Source: CAVWXT01 sp963759115 (GTDB lineage: Bacteria; Planctomycetota; Planctomycetia; Pirellulales; Thermoguttaceae). Taken from it: a stretch of DNA of 64,000 bases. A model generated the notes under the pieces. That model was not told the origin of the DNA, did not search any database, and saw only the letters and a list, made by a program, of their open reading frames with translations. Of the stretch, positions 47,283 through 58,200 are shown in pieces. Position numbers and translations under genes: made by a program. The stretch lies in contig CAVWXT010000006.1 in the NCBI GenBank assembly GCA_963759115.1, positions 496,001-560,000 of the forward strand, in the 5' to 3' direction. Numbering within the stretch: the first letter of the stretch is position 1; every line of letters begins with the position of its first letter.

Positions 47283-47310
47283 ATGATACCATTATTGATA
47301 CTATTGTCAA
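47283..47310 (-). promoter_or_regulatory. hicAB promoter with tandem operator-like repeats
   Basis: Minus-strand TTGACA (47310-47305), 16-bp spacer, TATCAT (47288-47283), then TCAATGATG. Direct repeats TGATACCATTAT and TGATACTATTGT (plus strand, 47284-47307) occupy the spacer and -10, a good HicB site. Confidence 0.65.
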
Positions 47311-47514
47311 GAGGCGTCGGCAGCGTCGGCGACTGGTGGTTGGAGGGGGCCTGTTGACGGGGGACGGTGCGGCCGGTATACTGGGTGCCGTCAACTGCAT
47401 TGGCAACGGGTGACAGGCATGGAAACTCGGTCGTGAATCCACCTTCCGTTCCCGCCGGAGATCAAGGTAAGAACAATAGCTGGACTCATCCCCTTTTTTC
47501 GCAGCGGGGACGTT

Positions 47515-48126
47515 ATGACCTACTCCTTGCCTTGTGAATGTGGCAGATGTCTGAGCATTGCGGCAACGGCCGCTGGTTCCACGGCGGTTTGCGACTGCGG
47601 CCGCTCAGTGCTGATACCAAAGTTGAGCGAGTTGAGATTGTCGGTGGGGCAAGAAGCGTATGGTCGCAATACGCCTGGCACGATTGCTCAAATGATTCGT
47701 AGCGGAGAATTGCCGAGTGGCGAAATTTGCGCCATCTCGGGGCAGTTCACCAAGGACATTGCGATCTTCTGCGTTGAATGTGAGCACGTTCGGGTGCGTG
47801 GCGAGCGATGGGACGCCACAGGCGAGCGAATGTTCTTCGCCGCCATGTTTCGGTTGTTTTTCCTCGGCCTGATTGGGGCGTTGGTGAGCCATATCATCGT
47901 GCCGTTTCGCAGATCGAATCGAGAGTCCAACGCGCCTCAAGAGCACGGACATCAAGTCGTCGTCCAGGTTCCGCTCTATGTGTGCTCTCCCTGGCATGTT
48001 CGATTGAAGAGGCGAAGCCAACGATACTTGAAGAGACTCCTGAGCCAAATCCCCATCTATGCGACACTTCTAAAAGAATACCCCGAAGCAACCGTGTCGT
48101 TCGTCAAGTCTGTTCCGCATGACTGA
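47515..48126 (+). CDS. Unknown protein with N-terminal zinc-ribbon-like motif and one membrane span
   Basis: 203 residues. CECGRCLSIAATAAGSTAVCDCG supplies two C-x-C pairs (residues 7-28). A single span lies at residues 110-130 (FRLFFLGLIGALVSHIIVPF). C-terminal part basic. No family recognised. Confidence 0.6.
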   Translation: MTYSLPCECGRCLSIAATAAGSTAVCDCGRSVLIPKLSELRLSVGQEAYGRNTPGTIAQMIRSGELPSGEICAISGQFTKDIAIFCVECEHVRVRGERWDATGERMFFAAMFRLFFLGLIGALVSHIIVPFRRSNRESNAPQEHGHQVVVQVPLYVCSPWHVRLKRRSQRYLKRLLSQIPIYATLLKEYPEATVSFVKSVPHD

Positions 48127-48305
48127 GGGCGGGGGCGATTGGATCTCTTCTACAATCGGCGGGGAGGCCAGCGGCCGGTGAGGCTTGCCATCCGTGGCGA
48201 GGCCAGGACGCCTGGAGCAGGGCATCTTGACAGACAGCCTGGCAGCCGAGAACATGAAATCATGGAGCGAGTGGCCTTCTCATGGCCTCTTTATGAGGAG
48301 TTGCG

Positions 48306-48530
48306 ATGAGCCCGAATGCTGTTTCCGTATTCGATCTGAGTCCCGCAGAGAAACTTCAACTGGTGGAGGATCTCTGGGATGACTTGGCGGCTAGCCCGAC
48401 GGCCGTCCCCGTCCACGACTGGCAAAAGGAGGAGCTGGCGCGCCGGAAGGCCAACCTGATGAACAACCCGGCCTCTGGGCTTTCCTGGGATGAGGTCAAA
48501 CAAAGGCTTCGGACTCGGTATGGCCGCTGA
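48306..48530 (+). CDS. RelB-like addiction module antitoxin (PF09720-type)
   Basis: 74 residues: FDLSPAEKLQLVEDLWDDLAASPTAVPVHDWQKEELARRKANLMNNPASGLSWDEVKQRLR, the typical short antitoxin family. Overlaps the toxin gene by 11 bp. Confidence 0.88.
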   Translation: MSPNAVSVFDLSPAEKLQLVEDLWDDLAASPTAVPVHDWQKEELARRKANLMNNPASGLSWDEVKQRLRTRYGR

Positions 48531-48819
48531 ACTCATCATCGCGCCGGAAGCCGCACAGGATATCGACGAGGCCTATGGCTGGTACGAGTGCCAGCGGGCC
48601 GGCTTGGGGGAAGAGTTCCTCAATTGTGTCGATGCCTGCATACAAGCAATATGCCGCATGCCGGAAATGCACTCGAAGGTGCATGAAGATTACCGTCGGG
48701 GGTTGGTGCGGCGCTTTCCGTACGCGATCTTCTACGAGTATGCCGGCGGCGCCGTGACGGTCTACTGCGTCTTCCACACAGCCCGCGATCCGGCAAAGTG
48801 GTGTCAGCGGCTTTCGTAG
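48520..48819 (+). CDS. ParE/RelE-family toxin
   Basis: 99 residues from MAAELIIAPEAAQDIDEAYGWYECQRAGLGEEFL. The C-terminal YRRGLVRRFPYAIFYEYAGGAVTVYCVFHTARDPAKW is the expected toxin core. Confidence 0.88.
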   Translation: MAAELIIAPEAAQDIDEAYGWYECQRAGLGEEFLNCVDACIQAICRMPEMHSKVHEDYRRGLVRRFPYAIFYEYAGGAVTVYCVFHTARDPAKWCQRLS

Positions 48820-48865
48820 GGATCGGGCACAGGACGCCGAGCGGCCTTGTTTGGCGGCAGGCCGA

Positions 48866-50187
48866 CTATTCGCCGCGGAGCTTCAGCCCGATCGCCGTGA
48901 GCTTCTCGCGGACCTCGTTGAGGCTCGTAACGCCGAAGTTCTTGCACTCCAGCAGGTCGTCGCCGGTGCGCCGGATCAAGTCGGCCATCGTGTTGATCCC
49001 CAAGCGGATCATGCACTTGCGGGCCCGCACCGAGAGGTTCAGTTCGGAGATCGGCCGGGCCAGCATGGCCTGCTCGTCGGCGCTGAGCGGTTCGGGCTCG
49101 AAGACTTCGGCCGCCTGCCGCTCCTGGGCGTACTGACCCAGCCGCAGGCCCTTCGTGGCCAGCATCTCCTTGATCTCGATGAGGCTGGTTTCGCCGAAGT
49201 TCTTGCTGGCCAGCAATTCCTGCTCGGTGCAGCGGCAGAGATCGCCGAGGGTCATAATGCCCATCTTCTGCAGGCAGTTCCGGCTGCGGACCGACAGTTC
49301 GAAATCCGTCACCGGGATGTTGAGCACTTGGCCCATGCGATCGCGTTTCTTCGCCGCGTCCTCGTCGTAGTACTGCTCGTGCGACGCCTCGGTGTCTTTG
49401 AAATAGAGCGCCGCGCGGGGATGGTCGGGATACACGTCCAGAATCCGCTGATAGCACTGCGCGGCCTTCTCGAACTGCTCGCGGTCCTCGTGCAGCAGCC
49501 CGAGGTTGGTCAGCGAACCGATGTGCGCCGGAAAGCGGCTGACCGCCCGCTTGTAGAGTTCCATGGCCGTTTCGTCGTTGCCGCGGCGGTCGTTTTCCAG
49601 GGCCAAACCGAACAGGGCGCCGGCATGGTTGCGGTCGGCCTCGACCGCCCGCTCGTAGAGGGCCACGACCTCATGGGGATTGCCGCCCAACGCGGCCACG
49701 GTGGCGCCGCGTGCGCAAGGTATTCGGCGGTTTGCTCAACCGCGCCGGAGAGCGAATCGAGCAGGGCCAGAGCGGCCTTGGGATCGCCGCCGTAACGGAG
49801 GGCCTCGGCCCGCCCCAAGGCGCAGTCGCCGGCGTCATAGCCAGCCTTCTCGGCCGCCTTGTAGCTGTCGATGGCCTCCCGATACTCCTGGCGGGCGAAG
49901 TGGCATTTGGCCAGGTAATAGTGGGCCATCGCCCCGCCGTCGGCCTGATTGAGCGATTCGATCGCCCGGTAGTATCGGCCCAACAAGTACAGGCAAACGC
50001 CCAGCCGGACGCGGCTGGCCGGGGTATGATCCTCGCGGGTCTGCAATTCGCCCACCGCGTCGCGGAGGACCGCATACTGGGCGAAGTCGCGGGCGATGGC
50101 TTCCTGCATCTGCCGGACTTCGCGCGGACCGAACGTGTCGTTTCGCACCACAGATTGCTTCAGATCGAACTCGACGGTTTGTGCCAT
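48866..50187 (-). CDS. TPR protein fused to two RNA polymerase alpha-CTD-like domains, one frameshift
   Basis: About 440 residues. N-terminal 280 residues carry some six TPRs (RLGVCLYLLGRYYRAIESL; HYYLAKCHFARQEYREAID; IGSLTNLGLLHEDREQFEKAAQCYQ). Two HhH units typical of RpoA C-terminal domains follow: LSVRSRNCLQKMGIMTLGDL...LLASKNFGETSLIEIKEML and LSVRARKCMIRLGINTMADL...LLECKNFGVTSLNEVREKL. The frame changes near nt 49705 between LAHAA and the following TPR. No RNAP-assembly N-terminal domain, so it is not RpoA. Inference: DNA or activator contact coupled to a protein scaffold. Upstream is tRNA-Thr. Confidence 0.82.
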
Positions 50188-50221
50188 CGCAAACTGCTCC
50201 TGAAATCGCCCTGCACGTTAG

Positions 50222-50295
50222 AGCCAGCGAAGGGAGTCGAACCCTTAACCCCCGCATTACGAATGCGGTGCTCTGCCGATTGAAGCTACGCTGGC
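50222..50295 (-). tRNA. tRNA-Thr (anticodon CGT)
   Basis: Minus-strand cloverleaf GCCAGCG/CGCTGGC, anticodon stem CCGCA/TGCGG with loop TTCGTAA giving CGT, T-arm AGGG-TTCGACT-CCCT. Discriminator T. Confidence 0.92.
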
Positions 50296-50454
50296 AAGTC
50301 TCTTGCTTGCAATAACTTACGAAAAACGTGGCCCCCGCCGCCCGAGGCCGGTTCCCTGTTCGGAAGCGTAGGCCCACCCTGCCGGCTATGCTGCCGAAAC
50401 TAACTAGGCTATCACAACCGCGGCCCCCTGGCAAGCCCTCCCCAATCGTCCCTC

Positions 50455-51966
50455 TGTCGTGCGCCATTAGAATTGTCCCCATTAGCGACCAATAGAAATG
50501 TCCCCTAAGATCGTTTCCGAAAGGAAACGAGAGAATGGGGACGATTTCGATGAGTCGGAAAGAACGAAAGCGGCTGGAGGCGTTCAGTCGGGTGAAAACG
50601 GGGGGGATGACCCTGGTCGAGGCGAGCGAACTGCTGAGGCTGAGTTATCGCCAAACGAAGCGGGCGTGGTCTCGGTATCAGAGCGAAGGCGATGCCGGCC
50701 TGGTACATCGGCTGCGTGGCCGAGCCCCCAATCGGCATTCGCCGGAGAAGACCAAACAGCGGTCGCTGGCGTTGTATCGCGAGCGGTACGCCGATTACGG
50801 GGCGACGTTGGCGGCGGAATGCCTGGAGAAGGAAGACGGCGTGAAGGTCTCGGGTGACCACGCTGCGGCGGTGGCTGTTGCAGGCGGGCTTGTTGGATCG
50901 CCGGCGCAAGCGGCGACTGCATCGTCGTCGTCGAACGCGGCGCGAGCACCTTGGCGAGTTGGTGCAGATGGACGGTTCGTTTCACGACTGGTTCGAGGGG
51001 CGGCGTGGCTGGGCGGTGCTGATGGTCATGATCGACGATGCCACAGGCAGGGTGACGGCGCGGTTCTACGAGAAAGAATCATGGGCATCGTCGTCGGACT
51101 TGTTTCAGCGTTACGCCCGGCGGCACGGCTTGCCGCGCGGTCTGTACGTGGATCAGCACAGTATTTATCGGCCGGAGGGTGAGCCGACGGATGCGGAATT
51201 GCTCGACAATTGCCCGCCAGAAACGCAGTTTGGGCGAGCCATGCGCGAACTGGACGTGGAGCTGATTCTGGCGCGGAGTCCGCAAGCGAAGGGGCGTGTG
51301 GAGCGTATGAACGGAACGCTTCAGGATCGGCTGGTCAAGGCGTTGCGGCGCGCGAAGATCTCCGACTTGGAGTCGGCGAACCGATTCCTGGAGGAGACGT
51401 TTCTGGTGGGATTCAACGCGCACTTCGCGGTGGCGGCGGCGGCGGCGGAGGACTGGCATCGCCCGCTATCGGCCGGCACGGAACCTGGCGCGCATCGTGT
51501 CGATTCAAGAATCGCGGGTGGTGGCCAAGGACTGGACATTGCGTTGGCGGAATCGCATCTTGCAATTGCCGCGTGAGACGGCCGAGTTCATTCGGAGCGG
51601 TCAGCGCGTGACGGTCTGCGAACCGCTGGACGGCGTGCTGCGGGTGTTCGCTGGCCAGCGCGAAGTGTGTTGGTCGCCGATCTTGGCCCCACCGCTGCCA
51701 AAGCCGGCCAAGCGTACCGGCCCGACGGGTTCGAGTCAGGGGCACAAGCCTGCCGCGAACCATCCCTGGCGCGGCCGGCGAGTGGCTGCGGCCCGACCAG
51801 AGCCTTCCGCCCCCCTCCCGCCGCCGGCGGAAAAAGTGGCGTGCTCCGCTTCGGCTCGCTGCGCTCGCCTCGCGGAGCACGCCACTTTAGGGTAGACGAA
51901 AACCATAACAGTAACGGGACATTTCTATTGGCGCAAAACAGGGGACATTTCTATTGGTTGACAACA
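50455..51966 (+). mobile_element. ISNCY/IS1202-type insertion sequence
   Basis: Outer ends TGTCGT (50455) and ACAACA (51966); inner inverted repeats CCAATAGAAATGTCCCC (50489-50505) and its complement (51941-51957), with an extra right copy at 51916-51931. An 18-bp direct repeat CCTCCCCAATCGTCCCTC sits at 50437-50454 and 51967-51984; IS1202-type elements make unusually long target duplications, which fits. Confidence 0.7.
50535..51895 (+). CDS. ISNCY/IS1202-type transposase, two frameshifts
   Basis: Start region MGTISMSRKERKRLEAFSRVK with HTH MTLVEASELLRLSYRQTKRAW; catalytic part LGELVQMDGSFHDWFEG, VLMVMIDDATGRVTA, LYVDQHSIYR, ILARSPQAKGRVERMNGTLQDRLVK, giving the DDE residues. Frame breaks near nt 50850 and 51465 with family sequence continuing (last part IQESRVVAKDWTLRWRNRILQLP). 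The Pro/Ala-rich tail is not conserved. Confidence 0.82.
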
Positions 51967-52010
51967 CCTCCCCAATCGTCCCTCACAATTGTCCGCGGGC
52001 ATCACGCCCC

Positions 52011-53149
52011 TCACGTCAGTTTCTTCTTGAACTTCAACCTGGCCAACAGCACCATCACCGCGGCATAAACCACCAGCAGAACGGCCTGGCCGGCGAGGAT
52101 CTCCAGCCCCACGCCCTTCAGGTAAATGCCCTTGAGGATCGCCACGAAGTACCGCGCCGGCACGAGGTACGTGACCATCTGGATCGCCCGCGGCATGTTG
52201 GCGATCGTGAAGATGAAGCCCGACAGCAGGAACGCCGGCAGGAACGTGGCCACCACGGCCACCTGGCTGGAGAGCAGTTGGCTCTTGGTGACGATGCTGA
52301 TCGAGCATGCCCATCGCCAGCGCCCCGATCAGAAAGATCGCCGACATGCCGAACAGCAGGGCCACGTTGCCGCGCAGCGGCACGTGGAACACGAACTCGC
52401 CCATCAGCACGGCCAGCGTCACGTCGCACATGCCGATGGCGAAATACGGGCACGAGCTTGCCCAGGATCAGCTCGGGGGCCTTCACCGGCGTGGAGATCA
52501 ATTGCTCCATCGTGCCCCGCTCCCATTCCCGGGCGACCGTCAGCGAAGTCAGCATCGCCGCGATGACCATCATAATCACGGCGATCAGGCCGGGGATGAT
52601 GAAGTTTCTCGATTCCAGCTCCTCGTTGAACCACACCCGCGGCCGCACGTCCAAGGGGATTTGCAGCGGCGGCCCGCCGCGGCGCTGGTTCTGCTCCAGC
52701 GGTCAGGTCGAGGGCGTAGATCTGCGCGATCACGTCGGCATAGCCGATGGCGATGGTGGCCGTGTTCGAGTCGCTGCCGTCGACGATCAATTGCACGGGC
52801 GACGTCGCGGCCGGCGTCGATCTGCTGGGCGAAGTCGCGGGGCACGACCAGGCCCATCATCACCTGCCCCGTGTCGATCGCCCGCTCCAGGTCGCGCGTA
52901 GTTGTCCACGTACGCGCGGAGCGAAAAGTAGCGCGAGCCGGCGAAACGGCTGACGAACTCCCGGCTCCGCTCCGTCCCGCTCTGGTCCCACACGGCCAGC
53001 GGCACGTTGTCCACGTCGAGCGTCAGGGCGTAGCCGAACAGCGTCAGCAGCAGCACCGGCGTGGCGATCGCCATCAGCAGGCTGCGGAAATCGCGGACCA
53101 CGTGCAGGAATTCCTTGCGGGCCACGGCCCATACGCGGCGCAGATTCAT
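52011..53149 (-). CDS. ABC-2 type permease (YbhS/YbhR-like), several frameshifts
   Basis: Reassembled from pieces in all three frames: start MNLRRVWAVARKEFLHVVRDFRSLLMAIATPVLLLTLFGYAL, VPLAVWDQSGTERSREFVSRF, then FNEELESRNFIIPGLIAVIMMVIAAMLTSLTVAREWERGTMEQLISTP and a C-terminal AFLLSGFIFTIANMPRAIQMVTYLVPARYFVAILKGIYL. About four or five breaks. The start codon overlaps the stop of the upstream ATPase (ATGA). Confidence 0.78.
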
Positions 53150-54118
53150 CGCTGCACCTCCTCCTGCGGCTGCTCGGCGCGGTCGCGGGCCTCGATCAGC
53201 GAGACGAACACGTCTTCCAGCGAAGGCACGATCTTCTCGATCCGCTCGATCGCTTGCCCGGCCGCTCCGAGCAATTGCCGCACGTCGGCCTCCGCCCGCG
53301 CGGCCGTCGGTGGTCACCAGGTGCAGCCCCTTGCCGAACATGGCCGCCTCCTTGACGCTGGGCAGCCGGGCAATTTCCGGCAGCGCGGCCTCGGCCCGCT
53401 CGCAGAGCACCTCCAGCACGTCCTCCTTCATCATCTCGGTCTTCAGCGCGTGCGGCGTGCCCAGGGCGATCAGCTCGCCGCGATAGATCAGCCCCAGCCG
53501 GTCGCAATACTCCGCCTCGTCCATGTAGTGCGTGGTGACGAAGATCGTCACGCCCTGGCCCGACAAGCTCGTAAATCAGGTCCCAGAACTGGCGGCGGCT
53601 GATCGGATCGACGCCCGAGGTGGGCTCGTCGAGAAAGACGATCGGCGGCTCGTGGAGGATCGCGCAGCCCAGGGCCAGCCGCTGCTTCCAGCCGCCGGAA
53701 AGGATCGGCCGTCGGCTGGCGGCGATGCTCGGCCAGGCCCGACATCTCGATCACCCACTCCTTCCGCTGCCGCTTCTTCTCCGGCGGGATGCAGTAGATG
53801 CCGCTGTAGAAGTCGATGTTCTCCTCGACCGTCAGGTCCTGGTAGAGCGAGAACTTCTGGCTCATGTAGCCGATGTTGGCCTTGATCTGTTCGGGCTGGG
53901 TGCGGATGTCGAAGCCGGCCACCGTGCCCGAGCCGCCGCTGGGGCGCGAGGATGCCGCAGAGCATGCGGATGGTGGTCGACTTGCCCGCCCCGTTCGGCC
54001 CCAGGAAGCCGAACACCTCGCCCTTGGCGACCTGGAAGCTGACGCGATCGACGGCCACGAAGCTGCCGAACCGCTTTTCCAGGTTTTCGACCACGACGGC
54101 GGTGGCTCGTTGCGGCAT
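53146..54118 (-). CDS. ABC exporter ATPase, second copy, several frameshifts
   Basis: Start VVVENLEKRFGSFVAVDRVSF with Walker A FLGPNGAGKSTTIRM. Later pieces: IGYMSQKFSLYQDLTVEENIDFYSGIY, LSGGWKQRLALGCAILHEPPI (signature), VFLDEPTSGVDP (Walker B), GVTIFVTTHYMDEAEYCDRLGLI and the end SLEDVFVSLIEARDRAEQPQEEVQR-stop. About four frame breaks. Related to the preceding ATPase in layout. Confidence 0.82.
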
Positions 54119-55074
54119 TGTTGTTCATGCGCATTCGCTTGCAATTCATTCCTCTCCTTCTCCGCCAGCACCGAAATGAACACGTCTTCCAGCGACGGCT
54201 CGATCGGCCGGATGCCGACAACGCCCAGGCCGGCCTGGGCCAACGCCGCCTCCGCCTCGGCGGCGGTCCGCTCCGGTTCGAGGCTGACCACGTGCACGCC
54301 GGTCGCCGAACAGCCCCACCGACGCCGCCGGCAACCGCTGCTTGAGCACGGCCACGGCCTGCCGCGGCTCGTCGGTGCGGATTTCCAGAATCGTGCCGCG
54401 CATCAGCTTCTTGACTTCGCCGGGCGTGCCGCAGGCCAGCAGCCGGCCGCGATGGATCAGCCCCACGCGGTTGCAGCGCTCGGCCTCGTCGAGATACGCC
54501 GTGGAGACGAAGATCGTCACCTTCTCCCGCAGCAGTTGGTAGAGGATTCGCCAGAAATCGCGGCGCGAGACCGGGATCGACGCCGTTGGTCGGCTCGTCG
54601 AGGAACAGCACCTTGGGCGTGTGGATCAGGGCGCAGGCCAGGCCGAGCTTCTGCTTCATTCCGCCCGACAGGTTGCCGGCCAATCGCCGCTTGAACGGCG
54701 TCAGGTTGCTGAAGCTCAGCAGCCGGTCGATCTTTTCCCGGCGGCCGCGGCGCGGCTCGTTGTAGATGTCGGCGTAGAAGTCGATGTTCTCCATCACCGT
54801 CAGGTCGGGATACAGCCCGAACCGCTGGCTCATGTAGCCGATGCTTTCCTTGATCTTCTCGGCTTCGCGGACGATGTGGCGGCCGGCGACCCAGGCCTCG
54901 CCGCTGGTGGGCTCCATGATCGAGGTCAAGCAGCCGCATGGTGGTGGTCTTGCCGGCGCCGTCGGGCCCCACCAGGCCGAAGATCTCCCCCTCGGCCACG
55001 GTGAGCGTCAGCTCGTCCACCGCGGCCAGATCGCCGAACCGCTTCGTCAGTTGATCGGTTTCGATGGCGTGCAC
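54119..55074 (-). CDS. ABC exporter ATPase, first copy, several frameshifts
   Basis: Start MHAIETDQLTKRFGDLAAVDELTL; Walker A GLVGPDGAGKTTTMRL; IGYMSQRFGLYPDLTVMENIDFYADIY; NLSGGMKQKLGLACALIHTP; VLFLDEPTNGVDP; VTIFVSTAYLDEAERCNRVGL; end SLEDVFISVLAEKERNELQA. Three or more breaks (near 54930, 54575, 54300); the exact stop is unclear. With the second ATPase and the permease it forms a YbhFSR-like drug/lipid exporter operon; YbhF fuses the two ATPases in one chain. Confidence 0.82.
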
Positions 55075-55106
55075 GCGGCTATTCTAGCAGAAGTTCTGCA
55101 AATTTC

Positions 55107-55225
55107 TCCCCTCTCCCCTTGGGAGAGGGCAGGGGTGAGGGCCTAGTGGAGGCACGCGAGCAAGGTGACGCGTTTCACGGCCGCCAGCCCTCACCCTAAC
55201 CCTCTCCCAGCAGGAGAGGGGACGT
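55107..55225. repeat. CCCTCACCCTAACCCTCTCC palindromic repeat pair
   Basis: CCCTCTCCCCTTGGGAGAGGG hairpin followed by GGGGTGAGGG, and 55 bp later the inverse CCCTCACCCTAACCCTCTCC...GGAGAGGGG. The same unit is translated inside aceF at 39030-39085. Confidence 0.65.
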
Positions 55226-55228
55226 TCG

Positions 55229-58200
55229 CTACTTTTGCGGCGCGAACAACCGGTCCAGTTGCTTGCCCACCTCGCTTTGAATGACGGTGGTGGCGGCTTT
55301 TTGCAGGAATTGGCGGCTGTAGTTCTCCACCACTTTCTGATCGAGCCGTGGCTGCGCGAGCGTTCCGACAATGGGCACGCGGATCACCTGATTGCGCATC
55401 GCCTGCGAGAGCGTTGTGTTGCCGGTGAGCCACTTCGGCGGCACGGGCATTTCCGCCGCGATGTCGAGCGTCTCATCCTTCAGCCCGACCGAACCGCTCG
55501 TGCGGATGGTGATGTCGGGGAACATCAGTTCCAGACCCTGGTGATAAACGCGGCCGTTGACCATCTGGAAGCTGACAACCGACTCCGGCCGCAACTTCAG
55601 TCGGGCGCCTGGCGGGCCAGAAACGTGGTCAACTCGCCGCTCAGCGGTCCCGGCCCCACGTCCATCGAATGGATGATCAACCGGCCTGCCAGATCGCCCT
55701 TCGACGGATCGGACAACGGGATGCGGCACGGCACGCACTTGCCGTTGAAATCATCCAGCTCGATCGTGAACGAGCCCTGGGCCGTGGTCACGCCGGCCAA
55801 CGCCGGCACCAGAACTTCAACAACAAGGCGCACAGCCCCGGATCGACTTGAATCTGTTGCGCCAGCGGCCCCTTGGGCAACGTCAGTTCCATCGGATCGG
55901 GCGCCAGCCGCAGCCGGGGCGCCAGGTGGATTCGCCCGCCGCTTACGGCCAGATCGAGCGGCTCGATCTGCGCCACGCCGTTGGCCATCGTGGCCTTGAT
56001 CTCGCCGGGCCCGAGCCGGAAGCCGTACAGGCTGGCCGCGTCCCATCGCAGATTCGCGGCGGCCGAGCCGGTGCTCAACGAGAACGGTCCACGATACGAG
56101 GCCGTCGACGAGCCGCGCCCGGCGAAACTGACGCCGCTGCCGAGCCACGGCCGCAGCAGCCCGCTGAGGCGTTCCAGGTCGTAGCCGAGCCTGGGCGCTG
56201 AGTTGGGCGTCGTTGACGCCGCCGGCCGGCGCCATGCGGCCGGCGGCCTTGGCGGTCACCGCATCGGAGGTGATATCCAATTGCTCGAGTTGGAGTGTGT
56301 TCGTCTGGTTGTTGTAGTCGCCGCGCGCCGCCAGGTGGATTGTGGGCTCCTGGAACTGCTGGCCTGCCGCATCGACGACCGCCAGATTGGCCACGTCGGC
56401 CGTGGCATCGCCGCGGATGACGCCGGCCGTTTGCTGCAATTGCGCCGAGCCGCGGAGTTGTCCCGCCAGTTGCCATGCCAGCGGCTTGGCGGGATCGCTG
56501 AACCATTGCCCCAGCCGGGCCACGTCGCCCTGGTAGCCCAGCGTGCCTGACAATTCCATCGCTCCCTTCTCGGGCACGGCCAGGACGACGTTGTTGGCCT
56601 GGACGGCCACCGTCGCGCAGGCCAGGCTGGCCGGCTCGATGTGCAGCCGCCGTTGCTGCTGGTCCCACGAGCCGGCGACCGCGGCGTCCACGCCGCGGCT
56701 CGTTGACGTTCAGCCACGGCGAGGCCACGATCAGCGGCGCCACGGCAAGTCTCACCTGGCGCAGGTCCACGCGGTCCTTCGCGGCCGTCACGTCGGCTTC
56801 CAGCGCGTACGCCCCGGAGAGTTGCGAGTTGGCGGGCAGCCATGCGGCCAGCCGGCCGGGCCAGTTCTGCAATTGCCCTTGCGTCTGCACGCGGAGCGGC
56901 CAGATGCCGCCGTTGCGGAGATCCTTGACGGGCGCGGCGAGCTGCACGTCGAGCTGATCGGCGCCTGCCTTGACGTTGAGCGCGGCGGCGTCAATGCGGG
57001 TCTCGGCGCTGAGGTCGGTTTGCCCCTTGGCCGTAAGCCGCGCCAGCAGATCGGGCTCGCGCCACGGCGTCTGGTTCGGCAGGGCCACTTGGAGGTTCGT
57101 GAGTTGCAGCGAGGCGTCGGCGTCGAACTGCTGTTGCGGCGAGCGGCGCCAATTGAGGTTGCCCGTCCCCTCGCCCGCCAATTGCAGGCTGCCAAGGTCG
57201 ACGAATTGGCCCAAGCGGTCGGCCAGCAGCTTGAGGTTGAAGGTCATCGAGGCCGCCAGCGCGTCGGGCGTGCCGTTGGCGTGGAGCTTGGCGAAATCCG
57301 ATTCGCAATTCAGCGCGTCGATGACGGGCCCCGCGGGCGTCTCGTGGGCCTTCAACACCAGCGAGAGCGGCCGCTCCCAGGTGATCGGCCGGCCCGCGGC
57401 CGTGGCCGTCAAGTTGACGGCGTCCAACTGCCCATCCCACGCCATGTCTTGCGGTTGGGGCTTGCTGTCGAACGACACCGCCGCCTGGCCCGAGTTGATC
57501 TGCATCTGTTGGCGGAGATGGAGCGTCTTGGGCAGCAGCCGGGCGAGCCGCGCCAGATCGACCTGGCCGCGCAACTCGTGCCGCTGACCCAAGAGCGCAC
57601 CCAGCGACAGCCCGCCTTTCTCGCCCAATTGCAGCGTGCTCTCCAGCGAGGCGGTGCCCAAATCGCAATCGAGCATCGCCTTTTCGATGTCCACGCGGTC
57701 GGCCTGCCACGACACCTGGCCGGCGGCGTGGAACCGATCGAGCGCGACCACGTCGCCCTGCAACAGCGGAGCGCTGAACGAGAAGCCTTGCGTGCTGATG
57801 TCGGCCTGCACGCTGTTCTTGCCGGCCGTACCGCCCCACGACGCGCCGATGGTCGTCGACAGCCGCCCCGAGAGTTTTGTTCCGGGCACGAACCGCGCCG
57901 CCAGCGGACGCAGCACGGCCAGCGAAATCTGCTCGACGCTCAACGTGGCCGAGTTGCCCTCGGCGGCCATCTTCACGCCGGCGCTGAGTTTGCCGGGCGT
58001 TCGGGCGTCGGAGAGCGCGGCCGACGCTTTGACGGCCAGCGGCCCGTCCGTGCCTTGCGACATGTCGACGGTTACGCCCAACTTTTCCACCTGGCAGGTC
58101 AGGCCGGTGAGTTGCTCGGTCACCGAGACGCTGCCGTCGACGATTTCCAGCACGAGGCCGATCTTCACCGGTGAGGAGGGCTGTTCTTTCGGGGCGAGGT

